Assembly: GCA_014764515.1 (NCBI GenBank)
Contig: JACXWD010000034.1
Location: 1-35,581, forward strand
Length of the DNA: 35,581 bases
Reading direction: 5' to 3'
Source: Candidatus Polarisedimenticola svalbardensis
Lineage (GTDB): Bacteria > Acidobacteriota > Polarisedimenticolia > Polarisedimenticolales > Polarisedimenticolaceae
Every line of letters starts with the position of its first letter. Within the stretch, counting starts at the first letter, position 1. The translations under genes and the position numbers were made by a program. The notes under the pieces are model-generated. The model made no database searches. It was given only the letters and a program-made list of their open reading frames with translations, and had not been told where the DNA came from. Positions 7,792 to 15,013 of this stretch are shown here, piece by piece.

Positions 7792-9801
7792 GTGAGACCG
7801 ACCGAAAGTTTGCCGGCCTTTATTTTTTTCCTCGTCCTGGTGTTTGGCTCCCTCGGTACCTTCGGGTATCTCATGGAGAGCCGCCTGGCCCTGCTGGCAG
7901 CTGCCATGCCGTCGGACCGGTTCAACCGCTGGGGTGAACGGATCCGGGGACTCCTGGTGTTCTTCATCGGACAGAGGAGGATCCTCAATCCGCGACACCT
8001 GCTCCCCGGTCTGATGCATGCCCTGATTTTCTGGGGGTTCCTGGCGGTTGGCCTGAATACCGTCCATTTCATCGGCGGTGGTTTCAGCGCAGGCTGGCAC
8101 CTGCCCTGGTTCGGTCCGGGCAGCGTGCTCGGTGAAGGGTATGTCCTGGTTCGGGACGTCTTCGAGTTCGTGGTGCTGGCCATGGTCCTGGTCGCAATAG
8201 CCCGGCGGTTGTTCGTCAAGCCGACCCGCCTGACCCTGTCCGGCGATGCGCTTCTGGTTCTGGGTATGATCGGCGCCCTGATGCTGACCGATCTGCTCAT
8301 GGCAGGCATCGAATCGGCCCACCATGCCGGAACCGGGTACCGCTCCTTCGCCGGGCAGACGCTGGCTCCCCTCATGGCTGGGCTGGGATCGGGAACGGCG
8401 GTGAAGTTCTACCACGTGTCCTGGTGGGTTCACCTTGGGACCCTGATGTTCTTCCTGACCTTCCTGCCGGTGTCGAAACATTTCCACGTGGTCACCGGCC
8501 TGCCTTCCGTTCTGTTCCGGCGCCTGGACAGCGGCTCCCTGCCGTCCATGGATCTCGAAAACCTGGAGAACTTCGGCACGACCGGTTTCAAGGACATGAG
8601 CTGGAAAGACATCCTGGACGTTTACTCGTGCACCGAATGCGGACGTTGCCAGGAAGCCTGTCCTGCGTACAACACCGGCAAACCGCTGAACCCCAAACAG
8701 ATAAATGAAGACATGCGCGCGGCGCTGTTCCCTGCACTGCCCACCCTTCTGGGCCGGGGCGGTGAAGGTTCGGATACGGCCGGTCCGGTCCTGCCTGCCG
8801 AAACCATCGGGGAAGATGTGCTGTGGTCCTGCACCACCTGCCGCGCCTGCGAGGAAGCGTGTCCCTTGTTCATCGAATTCATCGACCGTATCGTCGGGAT
8901 GAGGCGGAAGCTGGTTCTGGAAGAGAGCTCCTTCCCCGCCGAACTGACCGGCATGTTCAAGAACCTGGAGCGGCAGGGGAATCCATGGGGCATCGATCCT
9001 TCGGAGCGTACCGCCTGGACCGAGGGCATGGACATACCGTTGATGTCCGACCGGCCCGAAGACGTGGAGTACCTCCTGTGGGTCGGCTGTGCCGGCGCCT
9101 TCGATGATCGCAGCAAGAAGGTGGCCCGGGCTACCGCCAGGCTGCTCACCGCCGCAGGGATCAAGTTCGCCATTCTGGGAACGGAGGAGACCTGCACCGG
9201 CGATTCCGCCAGGCGTGCCGGCAACGAATACCTGTTCCAGATGATGGCGGAGCAGAACGTAGAGACCCTCAACGGCTACGGGGTGAAAAAAATAATCACC
9301 CAGTGCCCGCACTGTTTCAACACCCTGGGGAATGAGTACCCGGAGTTCGGCGGAAACTTCGAAGTGGTGCACCATTCCCAGATCCTGGCCGACCTTTTGG
9401 CCGACGGCCGCCTCCCTTTGATGCAGACCGCCGCCGACATGCCGCCGGTTACCTTCCATGACTCCTGTTACATCGGCAGGCATAACGGCGAATACGACAA
9501 GCCGCGGAACGCTCTGAACGCGGTGCCGGGGCTGGAACTGATCGAGATGCCCAGGAGTCGCGAAAACGGCTTCTGCTGCGGGGCCGGCGGTGCGCGGATG
9601 TGGATGGAGGAGACCCTCGGAACCAAGGTCAACCTGGACCGGGTGGAAGAGGCGGCAGGCTCCGGCGCCGGGGTGGTGGCTACATCGTGTCCGTTCTGCA
9701 TCACCATGCTGGCCGACGGCGTCAACGACACCGGCCGGCAAGAGACGATGGAGGTCCTGGACATCGCCCAGATCCTCGAGAGCAGGCTGGCGGCGGATTG
9801 A
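7792..9801 (+). CDS. Membrane Fe-S oxidoreductase, HdrD/ETF:menaquinone oxidoreductase-like
   Basis: This 669-aa protein fuses a NarI/HdrE-like membrane domain (residues about 1-240, about six hydrophobic helices) to two 4Fe-4S motifs (CTECGRCQEAC from C280; CTTCRACEEAC from C347). Two cysteine-rich CCG domains of heterodisulfide-reductase type follow (CPHC..HDSCYIGRH, and ENGFCCGAGG..CPFC). Related proteins pass electrons from an electron-transfer flavoprotein or thiol system to menaquinone at the inner membrane; no etfAB lies nearby, so the donor is unknown. I chose the GTG start because GGGAGG sits four bases upstream; an ATG at 7756 would add 12 residues with no ribosome-binding site. Its stop overlaps the next start (TGATG), indicating coupled translation. 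Confidence 0.9.
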   Translation: MRPTESLPAFIFFLVLVFGSLGTFGYLMESRLALLAAAMPSDRFNRWGERIRGLLVFFIGQRRILNPRHLLPGLMHALIFWGFLAVGLNTVHFIGGGFSAGWHLPWFGPGSVLGEGYVLVRDVFEFVVLAMVLVAIARRLFVKPTRLTLSGDALLVLGMIGALMLTDLLMAGIESAHHAGTGYRSFAGQTLAPLMAGLGSGTAVKFYHVSWWVHLGTLMFFLTFLPVSKHFHVVTGLPSVLFRRLDSGSLPSMDLENLENFGTTGFKDMSWKDILDVYSCTECGRCQEACPAYNTGKPLNPKQINEDMRAALFPALPTLLGRGGEGSDTAGPVLPAETIGEDVLWSCTTCRACEEACPLFIEFIDRIVGMRRKLVLEESSFPAELTGMFKNLERQGNPWGIDPSERTAWTEGMDIPLMSDRPEDVEYLLWVGCAGAFDDRSKKVARATARLLTAAGIKFAILGTEETCTGDSARRAGNEYLFQMMAEQNVETLNGYGVKKIITQCPHCFNTLGNEYPEFGGNFEVVHHSQILADLLADGRLPLMQTAADMPPVTFHDSCYIGRHNGEYDKPRNALNAVPGLELIEMPRSRENGFCCGAGGARMWMEETLGTKVNLDRVEEAAGSGAGVVATSCPFCITMLADGVNDTGRQETMEVLDIAQILESRLAAD

Positions 9802-10109
9802 TGGCGGCATGGGTGGCAGTCGGCAGGGTAGGGGATACCGCCCCCGGCAGCGGCAAGGTGATCGTTCTGGGTGAGCGCCGCCTGGCGTTGTTCGACGACG
9901 ACGGCGAGTACCGCGTTCTGGATGACGCCTGTCCCCACCAGGGCGCATCCCTGGGTGAGGGCTCTTCGTTCCGTGGAACGGTTGTCTGTCCCTGGCACTC
10001 CTGGAGCTTCGACCTCAAGTCCGGGGTCTGTCCTGAAGCGCCGTCTTTTCAGGTCCGCTCCTACCCGGTGCGGGTCGTGGACGGCACCATCGAGGCGGAC
10101 CTGACATGA
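9801..10109 (+). CDS. Rieske [2Fe-2S] ferredoxin-like protein
   Basis: This 102-aa single-domain Rieske protein is of the nitrite-reductase small subunit/dioxygenase-ferredoxin type. Cluster ligands are C44 and H46 (CPHQGAS) and C63 and H66 (CPWHSWSF). There is no signal peptide or membrane anchor, so it is cytoplasmic and unlike the Rieske protein of the bc1 complex. The ATG overlaps the stop of the upstream Fe-S oxidoreductase by one base and its stop overlaps the next gene by four bases, so all three are one translational unit. It is probably an electron carrier for the membrane oxidoreductase or a partner enzyme; this is inference from context. Confidence 0.92.
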   Translation: MAAWVAVGRVGDTAPGSGKVIVLGERRLALFDDDGEYRVLDDACPHQGASLGEGSSFRGTVVCPWHSWSFDLKSGVCPEAPSFQVRSYPVRVVDGTIEADLT

Positions 10110-10672
10110 GATTCCGTTCGGCCGCAATGATCCTGTTCCTGATCTGCACGCTGATCGCTCCCGGTCCGGCCGAGGCGGGCAGTTCCGGCGTGGTAGTGGA
10201 TTCCAGGTTCTTCCCCCTTCCCGGCGCCCAGGTGTGCCTGGTGGAAGGGGATGAGACCGGGCCATGCGTCATGACCGACGGAGGCGGTGAGTACATTCTT
10301 CCGGATTCGGAAATGACCCGGGTGGAGGTCACCCTGGCCGGTTTTATCCCGACGGTGGTCCCGGCGGTGGACCACGTCAACCCGGTGAGGCTGGAACGGG
10401 CCGCATCGATCCTGGTGGTGTTCCTGGATGACCTCACCGGCGAATCTCTGACCCTCGGCCAGTTCTGGCTGGACAACGCCGCAGGGGTTCGGGTCGGACC
10501 GTTCCCGGTCAGCGCTTCCGGCACCCGGGTGAAATCGCTCCGTCCCGGGTCGGTAGCTGTTCGGGGGGAGATCGCCGGCTATCGCCAGGAAGAACCGTTT
10601 CTGACCGAACTGTTTTCCGGAAACGAGACGCAGATCGAGGTGCGGCTGTCGTCGTCTAATCCGGCCAGGTAA
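10106..10672 (+). CDS. Secreted carboxypeptidase-regulatory-like (beta-sandwich) protein
   Basis: This 188-aa protein has a clear signal peptide (cleavage expected after AEA, near residue 24). A carboxypeptidase D regulatory-like domain follows (SGVVVDSRFFPLPGAQVCLV...YILPDSEMTRVEVTLAGF) and then a second beta-rich half. Such domains are found in exported, surface or TonB-associated proteins and bind or present rather than catalyse. The start overlaps the stop of the Rieske gene (ATGA). Its 3' end overlaps the convergent LVIVD gene by 17 bases. Why a secreted protein is coupled to two redox proteins is not clear from the sequence. Confidence 0.8.
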   Translation: MRFRSAAMILFLICTLIAPGPAEAGSSGVVVDSRFFPLPGAQVCLVEGDETGPCVMTDGGGEYILPDSEMTRVEVTLAGFIPTVVPAVDHVNPVRLERAASILVVFLDDLTGESLTLGQFWLDNAAGVRVGPFPVSASGTRVKSLRPGSVAVRGEIAGYRQEEPFLTELFSGNETQIEVRLSSSNPAR

Positions 10673-11690
10673 CCTTGAACGTCCGTTCCTTCGGCAGGAT
10701 GAACTGCGGTTCCCCGGCCTGCCCCAGATCCAGAACCGCCAGCCCTGCGATATCCGACGCGATGTACAACAGGCCGTCGTGGAGTACCGAGCGCAAGGCG
10801 GGGAACCCTCGGGGCAGCCTGGTGGCGGCACGCTCCACCGGTGTGTAGGGATCGGCCAGGTCCATGACCTGGACCCCCTGGCCGCTGCGGCAGATACTGG
10901 CGATACCGTCGGCCAGGGAGACGCTGACCGCTTTCCCCGGTCCCTCTATGACCGCCACCTGTTCCGGACGGTGGCCGGACTCCAGCCGGAACACAAGGAC
11001 ACCCTGGTTACCGGCGGCCACCAGCAGGATGTTGCCGTCGAGGGCCACGTCCATCGCCCCTTCGGTTCGCCGCACAGACCGTATCACCCGGGGTTGATCC
11101 GCCCGGCTGATGTCGATCAGCCTTACTCCCGCCGTTCCCTCGGCGGTGGCCAGCAGATCTCCGGAAACCGCCATGCTGCGGATCCGGTTCCGCGAGCTGA
11201 CCACCGATCTCCGAACCGGCTTGTCCGGCCGCGAAATGTCCAGCGCCACCAGGCCCTGCACGCCGTCGGCCAGAAGGGCGACCTGGCCCCGGACCACCAC
11301 CTGCCGGGTCAGGCCCGGTGTGTCGTAACGGGTCCGGAACAACGGTTCTTCCTCATCGGTAAGATCGACCATGATCAGGCCGAGCTTGCCGGCGGCCAGG
11401 AACGCAGTGTCCCCCTCGACGGTGACTCCGGTGACTGTTGACGTCAATTCCAGGCTGCCCAGAACGACAGGGTTGGACGGGTCGGCGATGTTCAGGATAT
11501 CGAAGCCGGAGGTTCTTCCGATATAGGCCCGGTCCCCATGAACGGCGACATCGAAAGTACGGACGGTTTTCGCCAGCAACTCACGGTCCACTTCGGGGCG
11601 GTCTTTCTTTCCGCCACTGGCCGGTACGGTCCCCAGCGCCGCCAGCAGGAGCAGCAGTGCCGAAACCACAGGTTGTTGCAATCGATTCAT
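10656..11690 (-). CDS. Exported LVIVD-repeat beta-propeller protein
   Basis: This 344-aa protein has an N-terminal signal peptide (hydrophobic core residues about 9-22, likely cleavage near PASGG). Repeats of about 40 residues follow, of the form 'V.G..A.LA.G..G L.ivDisdP..P', the LVIVD repeat that builds a beta-propeller. At least six repeats can be followed (for example ADPSNPVVLG, SRPDKPVRRS, SRADQPRVIR, ADPYTPVERA). It probably acts in the periplasm or at the cell surface as a binding scaffold; no catalytic residues are evident. GAGGG precedes the ATG. It is divergent from the small membrane protein gene and convergent with the preceding secreted protein. Confidence 0.85.
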   Translation of the reverse strand: MNRLQQPVVSALLLLLAALGTVPASGGKKDRPEVDRELLAKTVRTFDVAVHGDRAYIGRTSGFDILNIADPSNPVVLGSLELTSTVTGVTVEGDTAFLAAGKLGLIMVDLTDEEEPLFRTRYDTPGLTRQVVVRGQVALLADGVQGLVALDISRPDKPVRRSVVSSRNRIRSMAVSGDLLATAEGTAGVRLIDISRADQPRVIRSVRRTEGAMDVALDGNILLVAAGNQGVLVFRLESGHRPEQVAVIEGPGKAVSVSLADGIASICRSGQGVQVMDLADPYTPVERAATRLPRGFPALRSVLHDGLLYIASDIAGLAVLDLGQAGEPQFILPKERTFKVTWPD

Positions 11691-11732
11691 ACCGAACCCT
11701 CAGGACTCCATGAAAAGGTATCATGCTCTCCG

Positions 11733-12143
11733 GTGAAGCAAAGCGGCACAATCGGCCTGGCACTTACGGCGCTCCTCCCAGTGGCGGCGCTGACCGCTTT
11801 CCTGGCGCCGGGAGAGTGGGGGGAGTGGGTCCTGGTTTTGGTCTGCGCGGCGTTTCCGGCGGCGTTGTACCTGAGTGCACCGGTTCCGGGGAGATCCGGC
11901 CGCCGGGGTGTCGCCTTTCCCGTGCTGCTGTTGAGCGTTCTTCTGACCGGTCTGTCCGGTCTGTTTCTTTTTTCCGCCGCAGGCCGCGGCGCCGATGGCC
12001 TGGTCTGGTTGATCCTGAGCCTGTGGTTCCTGCCGCTGGTTCTGGTCGCTGCATTCCACGGCATATACGACCGGGACGACCGGTTGAACGATGCTCTGGC
12101 CGAACTGCAGCGCCGGTTCGGAAACCGGGAGGATGACCGTTGA
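11733..12143 (+). CDS. Small membrane protein, partner of the downstream symporter
   Basis: This 136-aa protein has four predicted membrane segments (about residues 8-24, 29-48, 61-80 and 88-109) and a charged C-terminus (YDRDDRLNDALAELQRRFGN). I place the start at GTG 11733 because the reading frame further upstream lies inside the divergent LVIVD gene and reads as low-complexity shadow sequence. No strong ribosome-binding site supports this choice. Its last four bases overlap the start of the sodium/solute symporter. Small membrane proteins often sit in front of SSS-family transporters and may be accessory subunits; that role is inferred only from position. Confidence 0.65.
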   Translation: MKQSGTIGLALTALLPVAALTAFLAPGEWGEWVLVLVCAAFPAALYLSAPVPGRSGRRGVAFPVLLLSVLLTGLSGLFLFSAAGRGADGLVWLILSLWFLPLVLVAAFHGIYDRDDRLNDALAELQRRFGNREDDR

Positions 12144-13606
12144 CGGCGGTGGTTGCCCTGGTCTATCTGGCCGGGATGATCGGGATAGGCGTCTGGGCGG
12201 CGAGACGAACCCGCACCCAGGAAGATTACTTTGTTGCCGGCGGCCGGCTCGGGTTATGGGTCACCGGCCTGGCGGCGATGTCCGCCGGCTTCAGCGGTTT
12301 CGTATTCCTGGGCGGCCCGGGTTACTTCAGCCAGGTCGGCTCCGGTTCCCTGTTCATCGTTATACCGGTCGGCTTCACTGCCGGACTGATCTGCAGGGTG
12401 ATGGGCCGGCGTCTGCGCCTTCTGGCTGCTGTCCGAAAACTCTATACCGTCCCCGACGCCGTTGCGGCTCGTTACGGCAGGACCGCAGGCGGGCTGGCGG
12501 CGGTGGCGGTACTGGCCGGTACGATCGGTTACCTGGGAGTCCAGATCCTGGCGGCGGGGCGGTTGATCGAGATCGTGTTCGGAACACGGCAACTGCTGGG
12601 TGAGTGGAGCCTGCCTCTGGCCATGATCGCAGGCCTGGTGGTCGTCCTGATCTACAGTGTCGCCGGCGGGATCCTGGCCGGTGTGTACACCGACCTGGTC
12701 CAGGGCGGTCTGATGCTTCTGGTGGCGGTGGCGGTGTTCGCCTGGGCCGTTACCGACGGCGGAGGCTGGGCGGGGATGACCGCCGGTATTGCCGCCGATC
12801 CCCGTTACGGGGAAGGGTTCCTCGATCCCCTGGGACGGTTGCCGTCGTTCCAGGTGCTGGGGTTCTTCTTCGTCTTCGGCATCGGCGCCCTGGGGCAGCC
12901 TCATGTCCTGCACAAGTTCTACATGCTCCGGGACCCTCGCGGGTTGCGCTGGATGCCGTTCATTCTCGGTGGCGGCCAGAGCCTGTGCCTTCTGATCTGG
13001 ATCGGCGTCGGACTGGCGGTGCCGGCGTTGGTGGCCAAGGGCCGCATGATCCTGCCGGAAAGCCCGGACGACGCGGCGGCGGCGTTCCTCCTGCACCACA
13101 CGCCGGACCTGCTTGCCGGACTGGCCCTGGCAGGGGTTCTGGCCGCCCTCATGTCCACTTCCGACTCGTTCGTGAACATCGGCGCCGCCGCCCTGGTCCG
13201 GGACCTGCCCCGGGCCCTGGGACGCCCGGTCCGGCCAGGCCTGGGGCTCCCGCGGCTGGCCACGGTGGCCATCGGACTGGCGGCCTTCCTGCTGGCCTGG
13301 TGGAAAGACGACCTGATCGCCCTTCTGGGCAGTTTCGCCTTCGGCATCTTCGCGGCGGCCCTGACTCCGGCCCTGGCGGTCGGGTTGCACTGGAAGCGGG
13401 TCACGCCAACCGCCGGCGCCGCATCCATCGCCACCGGCACCGTCCTGAGCATCGCCCTGGAATTCTGGGACAATCCACCCTGGGCGGAAGGCCTGCCTCC
13501 ATCCGCCGTCGCCCTGGCCGCCTCTTTCGTGGTGCTGTTCGCCGTCACCCTGATGACCCGCCCGGTCCCTCTCCCGGCGGACGTGGACGCGGTCCTGGAT
13601 CTTTAA
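12140..13606 (+). CDS. Sodium/solute symporter (SSS family, PutP-like)
   Basis: This 488-aa inner-membrane transporter has about 13 hydrophobic segments. The first helix is followed by the family signature RRTRTQEDYFVAGGRLG and then TM2 with AAMSAGFSGFVFLGGPG. Helices later in the chain contain the Na+-site-like region MSTSDSFVNIGAAAL (Ser/Thr-rich). Members import proline, pantothenate, sugars or carboxylates with sodium; the substrate cannot be told here. The start is a TTG preceded by GGGAGG seven bases upstream and overlapping the previous stop (TTGA), so translation is coupled to the small membrane protein. The stop codon lies at the beginning of the 83-nt hairpin. Confidence 0.92.
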   Translation: MTAVVALVYLAGMIGIGVWAARRTRTQEDYFVAGGRLGLWVTGLAAMSAGFSGFVFLGGPGYFSQVGSGSLFIVIPVGFTAGLICRVMGRRLRLLAAVRKLYTVPDAVAARYGRTAGGLAAVAVLAGTIGYLGVQILAAGRLIEIVFGTRQLLGEWSLPLAMIAGLVVVLIYSVAGGILAGVYTDLVQGGLMLLVAVAVFAWAVTDGGGWAGMTAGIAADPRYGEGFLDPLGRLPSFQVLGFFFVFGIGALGQPHVLHKFYMLRDPRGLRWMPFILGGGQSLCLLIWIGVGLAVPALVAKGRMILPESPDDAAAAFLLHHTPDLLAGLALAGVLAALMSTSDSFVNIGAAALVRDLPRALGRPVRPGLGLPRLATVAIGLAAFLLAWWKDDLIALLGSFAFGIFAAALTPALAVGLHWKRVTPTAGAASIATGTVLSIALEFWDNPPWAEGLPPSAVALAASFVVLFAVTLMTRPVPLPADVDAVLDL

Positions 13607-13687
13607 AAAATGGGGACATCGCACATTATATTACAATAATTAAAAGGGAGTAATTATTAGAATATAATGTGCGATGTCCCCTTTTTT
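13605..13687. repeat. 83-nt near-perfect hairpin: MITE/REP-like element or bidirectional terminator
   Basis: A 6-nt A-run (13605-13610) is followed by one unpaired T and a 21-nt arm (13612-13632), which begins GGGGACATCGCACATTAT. The perfectly complementary arm lies at 13661-13681, followed by a T6 run. Between the arms a second stem, AATAATTA (13635-13642) with TAATTATT (13651-13658), closes an 8-nt loop AAAGGGAG. GGGGACA-type palindromes resemble those mobilised by REP-associated tyrosine transposases in many genomes; no such transposase is in the window. The symmetrical A6/T6 flanks would also let it act as an intrinsic terminator in both directions. It separates the symporter from the polymerase gene. 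Confidence 0.75.
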
Positions 13688-13720
13688 GTTTCCTGTTTTC
13701 GCCTACACTACCTCCAGGCA

Positions 13721-13735
13721 CGAAAGTAAGACGAA
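13721..13735 (+). promoter_or_regulatory. Putative SOS-type operator CGAA-N7-CGAA before the Y-family gene
   Basis: CGAAAGTAAGACGAA is a direct repeat of CGAA with 7-bp spacing, 15 bases before the ATG. It matches the reverse complement of the dnaE2 upstream site (CGAAAGTAAAGCGAA) at 13 of 15 positions, and similarity continues into both flanks (CA before; ATCA shortly after). The architecture recalls the direct-repeat LexA boxes of Alphaproteobacteria (GTTC-N7-GTTC). The element overlaps the leader of the gene. Confidence 0.55.
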
Positions 13736-13750
13736 AATCAGGAGGTGGGT

Positions 13751-14893
13751 ATGCAGGTCATCCACCTGGATGTGGCCGATTTTGCCGTGGCGGTGGAACG
13801 GGTGGTGGATCCCGGTCTTTGCAACCGCCCGGTGATCCTGGCCCCGGATGCGGACCGGGCGCTGGTGGCCACTGTCTCCAGGGAGGCCCGGCGGGAAGGG
13901 GTCCGACCCGGAATGCCCCTCCGCGAGGCGTTGCGGCGTTGTGGCGGCGCTCGGGTGGTCCGGCCCAACGAGCCGCTGTACGCCCGGGCCTTCAAGGCGG
14001 TGGGGGAGGTGGCCGGCCGGTTCAGCCCGGTGCTGGAACCTGTCTCTCCCGGTCGGATCTACCTGGACGTTACCGGCACCGACCGGCTGTTCGGCCCGCC
14101 TCTGGACCTGGCGGCCCGGCTGCGTCGTGAACTGTCGGCCCGGTTGCGCCTGGACGCTGCTGTAGGTGTGGCTGCCAACAAGCTGGTGAGCCGGGTGGCC
14201 GCCGATCTGACCGAACCGGACGGCCTGCTGGATGTCCGGACCGGGGATGAGGCGCCGTTCCTGGCGCCGCTCCGTGTGCAGCGGCTTCCGGGGGTCGGCG
14301 CCGCCGTGGGGCGGGAACTGGATGCGTTGAACATCCGGTGGGTTCGGCAGCTGGCGGTGATGGAGCCGGCCCACCTGGATCTGGCGTTCGGCCGTTTCGG
14401 CGCCGTGCTGCGGCAACGGGCCCTGGGGATCGATCCGCGCCCGGTACAGCCGCCTCTTCGAAAGCCGGAGGTCCAGCGGGAGGAAACCCTGGTGGAGGAT
14501 TCCAACGATCCGGCGGTGTTGCGCGCCGCCTTCCGCACCCTGGTGGAGAGCGCCGGCCTGGAACTGCGGGTCCGGGGGCTGACGGCGGCCCGCATGGCGC
14601 TGGAGCTGAGGTATGCCGATTCCCGGGCCACTGCCCGGTCGGTTCGTGCCCGCCGGCCCCTGCAGCAGATCTCCGAACTGTGGCGCAGCGCCGAAGAGCT
14701 GCTGGAGGCCGCCCTGTCCCGACGGGTCCGGGTCCGCCATCTCCGGTTCCGCCTTGCCGGCCTGGCCAGCCGCCCACGGCAGATGGAACTGTTCGGCGAG
14801 CCTTCGCCGGAACGGCCGCTGACCACCGCCATGGACCGGATCCGGACCCGGTTCGGCGAGACGGCGCTGCTCCACGGCCTGCAACTTCCGTAA
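13751..14893 (+). CDS. ImuB-like Y-family DNA polymerase homologue with altered active site
   Basis: This 380-aa protein has the Y-family fold order: palm/fingers start VIHLDV (D7 retained), REARREGVRPGMP, then the motif that in DinB reads S-L-D-E-A-Y-L-D. Here it reads SPGRIYLD, so the two catalytic carboxylates are replaced by G101 and R102. HhH (RLPGVGAAVGREL) and little-finger regions follow. Near the C-terminus QMELF (344-348) fits a beta-clamp-binding motif. This pattern matches ImuB, the non-catalytic scaffold that recruits DnaE2 to the clamp, although typical ImuB is longer. The ATG at 13751, after AGGAGG with 5-bp spacing, is preferred to a GTG six bases upstream. A dnaE2 gene lies 5.6 kb downstream under a similar operator. 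Confidence 0.85.
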   Translation: MQVIHLDVADFAVAVERVVDPGLCNRPVILAPDADRALVATVSREARREGVRPGMPLREALRRCGGARVVRPNEPLYARAFKAVGEVAGRFSPVLEPVSPGRIYLDVTGTDRLFGPPLDLAARLRRELSARLRLDAAVGVAANKLVSRVAADLTEPDGLLDVRTGDEAPFLAPLRVQRLPGVGAAVGRELDALNIRWVRQLAVMEPAHLDLAFGRFGAVLRQRALGIDPRPVQPPLRKPEVQREETLVEDSNDPAVLRAAFRTLVESAGLELRVRGLTAARMALELRYADSRATARSVRARRPLQQISELWRSAEELLEAALSRRVRVRHLRFRLAGLASRPRQMELFGEPSPERPLTTAMDRIRTRFGETALLHGLQLP

Positions 14894-15013
14894 GGCGGCC
14901 AATTTCCGGTATCCTAGTGAATATCAATGCTCACAGCACCTCTTCGGCGTATGTATTCAGCTGGGTTGGTTTGTCTTTCAGCCAGTATCAACGGTATTTT
15001 CTCGGGGGGGGCC
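14894..15013 (+). other. Upstream region of the subtilase gene
   Basis: This 120-bp gap holds a possible -10 TATCCT (14910-14915) without a good -35. An in-frame ATG at 14927 would add 29 residues before the signal peptide and is unlikely to be the start. A G-rich ribosome-binding stretch (15004-15011) precedes the ATG at 15014. I see no riboswitch or terminator. Confidence 0.4.

Noticed and set aside
7702-9948. Long minus-strand frame (748 codons) opposite the Fe-S oxidoreductase
   Set aside because: It is the antisense shadow of a gene with clear cysteine motifs; its translation is rich in Gln, His, Gly and Pro with no domain, typical of high-GC mirror frames.
11538-11732. Longer N-terminus of the small membrane protein starting at 11538
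   Set aside because: It would lie entirely in the divergent LVIVD gene and encodes Arg/Gln-rich, non-membrane sequence before the first helix.
14894-15013. Possible riboswitch in the leader of the subtilase gene
   Set aside because: No conserved cyclic-di-GMP or other aptamer core could be recognised, only a G-rich ribosome-binding region.
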